A stretch of DNA of 19,353 bases from the NCBI GenBank assembly GCA_023431405.1, contig JAEYVZ010000029.1:1-19353 (forward strand), read 5' to 3'. Position 1 is the first letter of the stretch. Every line of letters begins with the position of its first letter. A model generated the notes under the pieces. The model did no database searches and was not told the origin of the DNA. It worked only from the letters and a program-made list of their open reading frames with translations. This document shows, piece by piece, positions 14,808 through 19,353 of the stretch. Made by a program: the position numbers and the translations under genes. The stretch is from Actinomycetes bacterium. Its GTDB lineage: Bacteria > Actinomycetota > Actinomycetes > Actinomycetales > Microbacteriaceae.

Positions 14808-15803
14808 ATGGCTGACCGGCCCGGCGACGACGCGCTCTGGCGCCCCGACATCCTGGGCGCGGGTTTCGAGCAGCGCACGCTGCCGCTCGGGCCCGATCCC
14901 GAGGGCGAGGTGGTCGCCACTCTCGTCCGGCACCTGCCGGGTGCATGGCAGCGCTTCACGGGCGAGTTCCGCGACGTCGACGTGCTCTACGTGCACGGGT
15001 GGTCGGACTACTTCTTCCAGGTCGACCTCGCCCGGTTCTGGGCGGCGCGCGGTGCGCGGTTCTTCGCGCTCGACCTGCGCAAGTACGGGCGCAGCATGCG
15101 ACCCGGACAGACACCGGGGTACATCTCCTCGCTCACCGACTACGACGCCGACATCAGCGCGGCGATCGACGTCATGCGCGAAGTGCGGGGCACGCGGCGG
15201 CTCGTGCTCGTCGGGCATTCGACGGGCGGGCTCGTGCTCACGCTGTGGGCGGCACGGCATCCGCGTACGGCGTCTGCGCTCGTGCTCAACAGTCCGTGGC
15301 TGGAGCTGCAGGTGGGGGCGTTCGGGAGGCAGGCGCTGACGCCGCTCGTCCGGGCGGCCGCGCGAGTCGATCCGCTCGGGAAGCACCCGGAGGTCGACCT
15401 CGGCTTCTACTCGCGCGCGCTCACGGAGATCGGCGTCACGAAACCCGGCGATGAGCGGTGGCGGCCCCAGCGCGGCTTCCCCACGCATCCCGGCTGGCTC
15501 GCCGCGATCCTGGAGGGCCATGCGCAGATCGCCGCCGGCGTCGACGTCGGATGCCCGACCCTCGTGCTGCTCTCGACGGCCTGGACGCCGCCGCTGCAGT
15601 GGTCGGATGCCATGACCGCCACCGATTCGGTGCTCGACGTCGACGACATCGCCCGCGCCGCGACCCGCATCGGGAAGGTCGTGACGATCGGACGCATCCC
15701 GGGGGCGATCCACGACGTGTTCCTCTCGCAGGCCGAGCCGCGCGCCCGCGCCTACGCCGTGCTCGACGAATGGGTCAGCGGGGGTGCGCTTGAGCGCCGA
15801 TGA
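14808..15803 (+). CDS. Alpha/beta hydrolase
   Basis: 331 residues from ATG 14808; GTG 14802 overlaps the preceding stop as GTGA and would add two residues, so the start is uncertain by six bases. VLYVHGWSDYFFQ (59-71) holds the oxyanion turn. GHSTGG (136-141) is the nucleophile elbow with Ser138. Asp in VLDVDD and His in GAIHDVF are the likely other triad members. The fold is that of lysophospholipase or esterase-like serine hydrolases. There is no signal peptide, so it should be cytoplasmic. The substrate is unknown. It is co-transcribed with the reductase and overlaps the next gene. Confidence 0.88.
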   Translation: MADRPGDDALWRPDILGAGFEQRTLPLGPDPEGEVVATLVRHLPGAWQRFTGEFRDVDVLYVHGWSDYFFQVDLARFWAARGARFFALDLRKYGRSMRPGQTPGYISSLTDYDADISAAIDVMREVRGTRRLVLVGHSTGGLVLTLWAARHPRTASALVLNSPWLELQVGAFGRQALTPLVRAAARVDPLGKHPEVDLGFYSRALTEIGVTKPGDERWRPQRGFPTHPGWLAAILEGHAQIAAGVDVGCPTLVLLSTAWTPPLQWSDAMTATDSVLDVDDIARAATRIGKVVTIGRIPGAIHDVFLSQAEPRARAYAVLDEWVSGGALERR

Positions 15804-16116
15804 CGGGTCGATCGGCGGAGACCTCGCGAAGGCCGCCGCCTGGCTCGAGAAGATCACCCGCGATCCGCTGGCCGACGCGGTTCGCGGTCGCGTGACCGTC
15901 GTCGCGGCATCCGCGCCGTCGCCGCGCGGGCGGTATCAGGAGTGCATGCTCGACGTGACGGTGGAGGCCGACGGCATCCCGCCGACCGCTGTGCGCCAGG
16001 CGCTCGTCTTCCCGGTGAAGATGTGGCCGCGGAAGGGCGACAGCGTGCCCGCGCGCATTTCGCGCTCGCGACCCGAGGTATTCGAAGCCGACTGGGAGCG
16101 TCTCAGCCCGCGCTGA
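15784..16116 (+). CDS. Small protein of unknown function
   Basis: 110 residues if it starts at GTG 15784; TTG 15790, seven bases after an AGCGGGGG stretch, is a possible alternative. The start lies inside the end of the hydrolase gene (20-base overlap), so translation is coupled. The middle (VTVVAASAPSPRGRYQECML, then VEADGIPPTAVRQALVF) looks like beta strands, followed by a WPRKGDSVPARI segment and a closing EADWERL. That strand-rich layout, ending in a PRxGD turn and a Trp near the end, recurs in small actinobacterial proteins of unknown role. No catalytic or metal site is evident. It is not secreted. Confidence 0.7.
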   Translation: MRLSADDGSIGGDLAKAAAWLEKITRDPLADAVRGRVTVVAASAPSPRGRYQECMLDVTVEADGIPPTAVRQALVFPVKMWPRKGDSVPARISRSRPEVFEADWERLSPR

Positions 16117-16128
16117 TCGGTCGGTGCG

Positions 16129-16566
16129 TCAGGAGGGACTCTGGGCCTTCTCGTCGGGGTGCGACGGGGTCCATCCGAGCCAGCCGCCGTCGGTGCGCAC
16201 GACGGTCCAGTCGCCGCACGCGAACGCATCGGTGATCTTGTAGACGTCGACCGAGTCGTCGACGTTGTAGGCCGGCGCTGACTGGCGGGCGACCGGCGCG
16301 CAGATGGCCGCATCGAGCGGCTGCGTCGACGACAGGGCGATGGCGGCATCTGACGCTTTCGTCGAGCGACGCAGCGCGATGTCGTGCGCGTCTTCGGGGA
16401 GCCAGGTCGCCGAGATCACCGCCTCGTCGCGGAAGTCGGCGATCGTGTCGTAGGTCGCGGCCTGCTCGTTGTGGAGCATGTCTTCGATCGACGAGCACCC
16501 GGTCGCCGTGGCGGCGACGGTGGCCAGAAGTGCGGCGGCAGTGAGGACGGTGGGGGTTTTTCGCAT
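16129..16566 (-). CDS. Small lipoprotein of unknown function
   Basis: 145 residues from ATG 16566. The start is chosen because the signal peptide (Arg2, Lys3, then a hydrophobic run) begins there; ATG 16602 would add a Pro-rich leader that does not fit. The lipobox ATGC puts the lipid anchor on Cys24. The mature part has two more Cys and ends with FACGDWTVVRTDGGWLGW, which resembles a short beta-sheet domain. GGAGG lies only one base before the ATG, too close for a normal ribosome binding site, so initiation is unclear. It lies downstream of dinB on the same strand, 118 bases on, and converges on the 110-residue protein gene. Confidence 0.75.
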   Translation of the reverse strand: MRKTPTVLTAAALLATVAATATGCSSIEDMLHNEQAATYDTIADFRDEAVISATWLPEDAHDIALRRSTKASDAAIALSSTQPLDAAICAPVARQSAPAYNVDDSVDVYKITDAFACGDWTVVRTDGGWLGWTPSHPDEKAQSPS

Positions 16567-16684
16567 ACCTCCAGCGTGCTCGGGCGGGGGTGCCCGTGGC
16601 ATCCGTCGGCCGTCGATCGACCCTCATGCCAGGGGGTGATCCGTCCGTACATCGCGGGGATGACGACAGCGGCGCGGCCGCGCT

Positions 16685-17881
16685 CTATTCGTGTTCGGGC
16701 AGCACCGGGGTCGACCATCCGGGGTCGCGGCCGAGGTGGGTGGCACGGGCCACCGATTCGGCGCCGAAGCGTTCCCGCACGGCGTCGAGCACCGAGTCGA
16801 GGCGCGGGCTCTCGTTCCAGTCGATGGGGAGTTCGGGCGGCACGCTGTCGGCGCGGTCGAGCCCGGTGAGCGAGACGCCGATCAGGGTGATCCCGCGGGT
16901 GCTGATGTCGGGGAGGGCCGCTGTGAGGAGGCCTCGCGCGATGGTGAGGAGCAGCGTGGTGCGATCGGACGGTGATCGCATCGACCTCGACCGCGTGGCC
17001 TTCGTGAAGTCGCCGAAGCGCAGGCGCAGCACGACGGTGCGGCAGACGCGGTCGTGATCGCGAAGCCGGCGGGCGAGCCGGTCGACGATCTGCGAGAGGA
17101 TGACGTCGAGCTCCTCGGGGGTGCGTGGGGCGGTGCCGAGCGCGCGTTGCGAGCCGATCGATCCGCGGCGCCGGGTGGTGTCGACCGGGCGCGGGTCGCG
17201 CAGGCGCGCCAGCGCATGCAGGTGGGCGCCGGCGGCGCGGCCCAGCAGGCGCTCCGCGGTCGCGGCTTCGAGTTCGGCGAGCTCGCCGACGGTGCGGATG
17301 CCGAGGCCGTGCAGTTTCTCCGACGTCTTCGCGCCCACGCCCCACAGTCGCTCGACGGGAAGCGGCAGCAGGAACCTCTCCTCCTCGTCGGGCGGCACGA
17401 CGAGGAGCCCGTCGGGCTTGCTGACCGCGCTCGCCACCTTCGCGAGGAACTTGGTGCGGGCGACACCTACCGAGATCGCGAGCCCCACCTCCGCCCGCAC
17501 CCGCTGCCGTAGAGTCACGGCGACCTGCTCGGGCGAACCCGCGATGCGTCGCAGCCCCCCGACTTCCAGGAACGCTTCGTCGATCGAGATGCCCTCGACC
17601 AGCGGAGTCGTGTCGCGGAAGATGTCGAACACGGCGCGGCTCGCGGCAGAGTACGCCTCCATGCGAGGGGGGACCACCACGGCATCCGGGCACAGCTCGC
17701 GCGCCTGGCGCCCGCCCATCGCCGTGCGCACCCCGCGAGCCTTTGCCTCGTAACTCGCTGCCAGCACGACACCGCCACCCACGATCACCGGGCGCCCACG
17801 CAGCTCAGGTGCGTCGCGCTGCTCGACCGAGGCGTAGAAGGCGTCGAGGTCGGCGTGGAGCACGGTCGCCTCGCCTCGCAT
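16685..17881 (-). CDS. dinB: DNA polymerase IV (Y-family translesion polymerase)
   Basis: 398 residues. It copies past damaged bases. LHADLDAFYASVE (8-20) carries catalytic Asp11; Tyr16 occupies the steric-gate position that excludes ribonucleotides. GISIDEAFLEV (98-107) carries Asp101 and Glu102. The palm and thumb follow, with SVGVARTKFLAKVAS, SKPDGLL and the helix-hairpin-helix segment LWGVGAKTSEKLHGLG. The little-finger domain ends at about 345. The C-terminus (TPVLPEHE) lacks the QxxLxLF-like beta-clamp peptide seen in many DinB proteins. ATG 17881 has GGGAGGTGG upstream at good spacing. It is a separate transcription unit. Confidence 0.94.
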   Translation of the reverse strand: MRGEATVLHADLDAFYASVEQRDAPELRGRPVIVGGGVVLAASYEAKARGVRTAMGGRQARELCPDAVVVPPRMEAYSAASRAVFDIFRDTTPLVEGISIDEAFLEVGGLRRIAGSPEQVAVTLRQRVRAEVGLAISVGVARTKFLAKVASAVSKPDGLLVVPPDEEERFLLPLPVERLWGVGAKTSEKLHGLGIRTVGELAELEAATAERLLGRAAGAHLHALARLRDPRPVDTTRRRGSIGSQRALGTAPRTPEELDVILSQIVDRLARRLRDHDRVCRTVVLRLRFGDFTKATRSRSMRSPSDRTTLLLTIARGLLTAALPDISTRGITLIGVSLTGLDRADSVPPELPIDWNESPRLDSVLDAVRERFGAESVARATHLGRDPGWSTPVLPEHE

Positions 17882-17952
17882 GCCCCACCTCCCGCGTCAC
17901 CGAGATGATCGCACCGGGGTGCGACATCGTCGGGGGGCGGACGGGAGGTTTG

Positions 17953-18276
17953 ATGAAAGACTCATGGCATAGGAGCACCATGGAGACTATTCTTTTCGAC
18001 GGACAGCTCGGCTTCCGGATGCCATCCGCAGGCAGAAGAGCGAGCTTGCCGCTTACTGGCACACGGAGCGAAACACTCAGTGATCGAGACCAAGCGGCTT
18101 CATGGACTCCTCAACGCTGCGCTCCCCGCGGTGGAAGTGGGGGAAGTCAGGTGTGCTCATTTCGGCAGCGCCCGAGGCGTTCGACGGTAGAAGTTCACGC
18201 CACCGGGGAGGCGTCGGCGCGCAGACCACTCAGGGTCCCGCTGCGAACGGCGTTCGCGGTGCGCTTCGAGGATTAG
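17953..18276 (+). pseudogene. Possible frameshifted small gene
   Basis: Two in-frame starts each have a ribosome binding site: ATG 17953 behind GGAGG and ATG 17980 behind AGGAG. The protein from 17980 begins METILFDGQLGFR, then becomes Arg/Ser/Pro-rich and unlike a folded protein. In the next frame the DNA from 18018 reads DAIRRQKSELAAYWHTERNTQ and stops at 18083, overlapping GTG 18080 of another small ORF. One extra G near 18017 would join the two parts into a natural-looking 34-residue protein. No family was recognised. Decay, chance or a sequencing error are all possible. Confidence 0.3.
18080..18190 (+). CDS. Possible 36-residue ORF of unknown function
   Basis: GTG 18080 overlaps as GTGA a stop that ends the shifted frame described above. 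The peptide begins MIETKRLHGLLNAALPAVEV and ends GVRR. Codon third positions are mostly G or C, as in the host. Its last 34 bases overlap tail-to-tail with the minus-strand 84-residue ORF. Too short to assign. Confidence 0.25.
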   Translation: MIETKRLHGLLNAALPAVEVGEVRCAHFGSARGVRR

Positions 18277-18411
18277 GTCGCGGTCGGGACACTCGTGCGG
18301 GTCGCACCCATCCCACGACAAGACCTCGCCCCCGACGACGACCTCACGGATGTAGAAGGGGCGGCTAGTGGTCGGTTCATACGATGAACGGCGGCGGCGA
18401 ATGTGCGGCAT
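18157..18411 (-). CDS. Hypothetical 84-residue protein
   Basis: 84 residues, starting MPHIRRRRSSYEP, with the segment VVVGGEVLSWDGCDPHECPDR in the middle and a basic C-terminus (VNFYRRTPRALPK). Third codon positions are mostly G or C, and AAAGGGA lies eight bases before ATG 18411, which supports real translation. It has two Cys and one His within DGCDPHEC, which might bind a metal. No family was recognised. It is an orphan inside the lower-GC stretch, with no obvious partner on the same strand. Confidence 0.5.
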   Translation of the reverse strand: MPHIRRRRSSYEPTTSRPFYIREVVVGGEVLSWDGCDPHECPDRDLILEAHRERRSQRDPEWSARRRLPGGVNFYRRTPRALPK

Positions 18412-18497
18412 CTGCCTGATCCCTTTGTGACCTCTGCCCCAAGGCGAGTAGATCAGAGTACTCCGAACCCGGGTGACTCCCGTCCGTTTGTCGAGGT

Positions 18498-18614
18498 ATG
18501 TGTGATGAGCTCATCGAGTCGCTAGCCGCGCACGTCGCCCGCGGCGCAGTGCGCGGCTACGCGTCAAAGCTGATCGCTGCTGCTGTGACGTCGCTACTGT
18601 GCAACGGGCTCTGA
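18498..18614 (+). CDS. Possible 38-residue ORF of unknown function
   Basis: ATG 18498 opens a 38-codon frame reading MCDELIESLAAHVARG, then a hydrophobic, Ala-rich helix-like segment (KLIAAAVTSLLC), ending CNGL. An acidic N-terminal helix with a short hydrophobic C-terminal part can occur in small membrane-active or precursor peptides, but no modifying enzyme or immunity gene is near. The ribosome binding site is poor (gaggt adjoining the ATG). Confidence 0.2.
   Translation: MCDELIESLAAHVARGAVRGYASKLIAAAVTSLLCNGL
18504..18515. repeat. 12-bp perfect palindrome
   Basis: GATGAGCTCATC is self-complementary over 12 bases. It could be an operator half of a dimeric regulator or a chance result within the 38-codon ORF. 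Confidence 0.35.
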
Positions 18615-18648
18615 GCCACCAAAACCCTTTGATCACGTACTGAAGGGG

Positions 18649-18674
18649 AAAAGCCGTGGTCAGCCCGCCTTTTT
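18649..18674. terminator. Weak possible terminator downstream of yajQ
   Basis: AAAAG (18649-18653) pairs with CTTTT (18669-18673), with a few more inner pairs and mismatches, and T or A runs flank it on both strands. The stem is poor, so this is only a candidate. Confidence 0.25.
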
Positions 18675-19161
18675 ACCGGTAGTTGACGAACTGCAGGTCG
18701 ACGTCGAGGTCGGCGGCCTTCAGCATCCGCTGCACTTCCTGCAGGTCGTCGCGCGACTTCGACTGCACGCGCAGCTCGTCGCCCTGGATCTGCGACTTGA
18801 CCGACTTGGGGCCCTCGTCGCGGATCATCTTGCTGATCTTCTTGGCATCCTCCGAGGAGATGCCTTCCTTCAGCGTCGACGTGATGCGGTACTCCTTGCC
18901 GCTCGCGACGGGGTCGCCCGAGTCGAGCGACTTCAGCGAGATGCCGCGCTTGATGAGCTTCGACTGGAAGACGTCGAGCACGGCCTTCGCGCGCTCCTCG
19001 CTGTTCGCCTTGATGAGGATGGCTTCGCCGCTCCACTCGATCGAGGCGTCGGTGCCCTTGAAGTCGTAGCGCTGCTCGACCTCCTTGCGGGCCTGGTTGA
19101 GCGCGTTGTCGGCTTCCTGCCGGTCGATCTTGGAGACGATGTCGAACGAAGAATCAGCCAT
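18673..19161 (-). CDS. yajQ: YajQ family nucleotide-binding protein (UPF0234)
   Basis: 162 residues from ATG 19161, the family's usual length; an in-frame ATG 63 bases upstream adds non-conserved sequence and lies ahead of the -10 box. The protein starts MADSSFDIVSKID and contains NQARKEVEQRYDFKGT, SEERAKAVLDVFQSKLIKR and the C-terminal LDVDLQFVNYR, all typical of the family. YajQ proteins have two ferredoxin-like domains and bind nucleotides; a Xanthomonas member binds cyclic di-GMP. The role in actinobacteria is not established. In M. tuberculosis the homologue Rv0566c also lies close to the men genes. Confidence 0.95.
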   Translation of the reverse strand: MADSSFDIVSKIDRQEADNALNQARKEVEQRYDFKGTDASIEWSGEAILIKANSEERAKAVLDVFQSKLIKRGISLKSLDSGDPVASGKEYRITSTLKEGISSEDAKKISKMIRDEGPKSVKSQIQGDELRVQSKSRDDLQEVQRMLKAADLDVDLQFVNYR

Positions 19162-19168
19162 GCCCCCG

Positions 19169-19174
19169 AGTCTA
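19169..19174 (-). promoter_or_regulatory. -10 box (TAGACT) for yajQ
   Basis: TAGACT on the minus strand lies seven bases before ATG 19161, in the leaderless arrangement. Confidence 0.55.
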
Positions 19175-19257
19175 CTGAGGGGCCTCCCGAGTTGCCACGA
19201 GGGCGGGGGAGTGCGGATCTTCATCGCGCCCGCATGATTCGCTGAGGCCGGATGCGT

Positions 19258-19353
19258 TCACTCCCGGTCGAATTCGGGGGCGACATCCGCGAACGACGAG
19301 ACCTCCGCCCGCAGGAGGTTCGTCAGCCGCTCTCCGTCGCGCAGCCAGGCATC
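19258..19353 (-). CDS. C-terminal end of an unidentified protein (partial)
   Basis: From the right edge the minus strand reads 31 codons to a TGA at 19258-19260. The peptide begins DAWLRDGERLTNLLRAEV and ends PEFDRE. It has host-like codon use and an amphipathic helix character, so it looks like the true end of a gene that starts beyond the window. The family cannot be told from this fragment. Confidence 0.5.
   Translation of the reverse strand, partial: DAWLRDGERLTNLLRAEVSSFADVAPEFDRE

Larger units (their letters stand above)
17882..18672. other. Lower-GC stretch between dinB and yajQ with only small, uncertain ORFs
   Basis: GC in sampled 60-base lines here is about 47-62%, against about 70% in the flanking genes. 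No known protein family, tRNA, IS end or integrase was recognised. Four small reading frames are listed separately. The composition and lack of conserved genes suggest an insertion or a decayed segment; that is inference. Confidence 0.6.

Noticed and set aside
13321..14946. 541-codon minus-strand frame
   Set aside because: Antisense shadow of the FprA-type reductase.
18440..18500. tRNA-like TPsiC-arm sequence (cccgggttcgga on the minus strand)
   Set aside because: No matching acceptor, D or anticodon arms could be built around it.

Overview
This window looks like chromosomal DNA of a high-GC actinobacterium, most likely Microbacteriaceae and probably Microbacterium or a close relative. The genus is my inference, from protein style, gene order, very high GC, frequent GTG starts and leaderless promoters. 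No rRNA, tRNA, CRISPR array, IS element or phage module was seen.

Layout. (1) 1-2640, minus strand: a lipoprotein of DUF4430 type, translationally coupled (GTGA overlap) to one long polypeptide that fuses an EcfT-type membrane domain to two ABC ATPase domains; it runs off the left edge. Its reading frame is open to the window end and easy to miss. (2) 2759-13361: a menaquinone (vitamin K2) region with menB, menE, menA, menD, menF, menG and a long-chain polyprenyl diphosphate synthase. Interspersed are a DUF4229 membrane protein, a PLDc_N-type membrane protein, a PPK2 polyphosphate kinase and a DUF402 protein. (3) 13432-16116: a tight three-gene unit of an FprA-type ferredoxin/NADP reductase, an alpha/beta hydrolase and a 110-residue protein of unknown function. 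(4) 16129-17881, minus: a small lipoprotein and the Y-family DNA polymerase DinB. (5) 17882-18672: a lower-GC stretch with only small, uncertain ORFs. (6) 18673-19353, minus: yajQ and the C-terminal end of another gene.

How the genes work together. MenF makes isochorismate from chorismate and MenD makes SEPHCHC. MenE activates o-succinylbenzoate to its CoA ester and MenB cyclises it to DHNA-CoA. MenA attaches the polyprenyl chain supplied by the trans-polyprenyl synthase, and MenG methylates the ring. MenC, MenH, a DHNA-CoA thioesterase and a MenJ-type chain reductase are not in the window.

The clearest regulatory pattern is a TANNNT -10 box placed 6-8 nt before an ATG or GTG start at ten genes, with a near match (CATGAT) at an eleventh. 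This implies leaderless mRNAs. At menE/menA and at DUF402/menG the TAG stop codon of the upstream gene is itself the first half of the next gene's -10 box. The most unusual protein is the fused EcfT-A-A' transporter: its second ATPase domain is shortened, and its inter-domain linker is encoded by a palindromic repeat.
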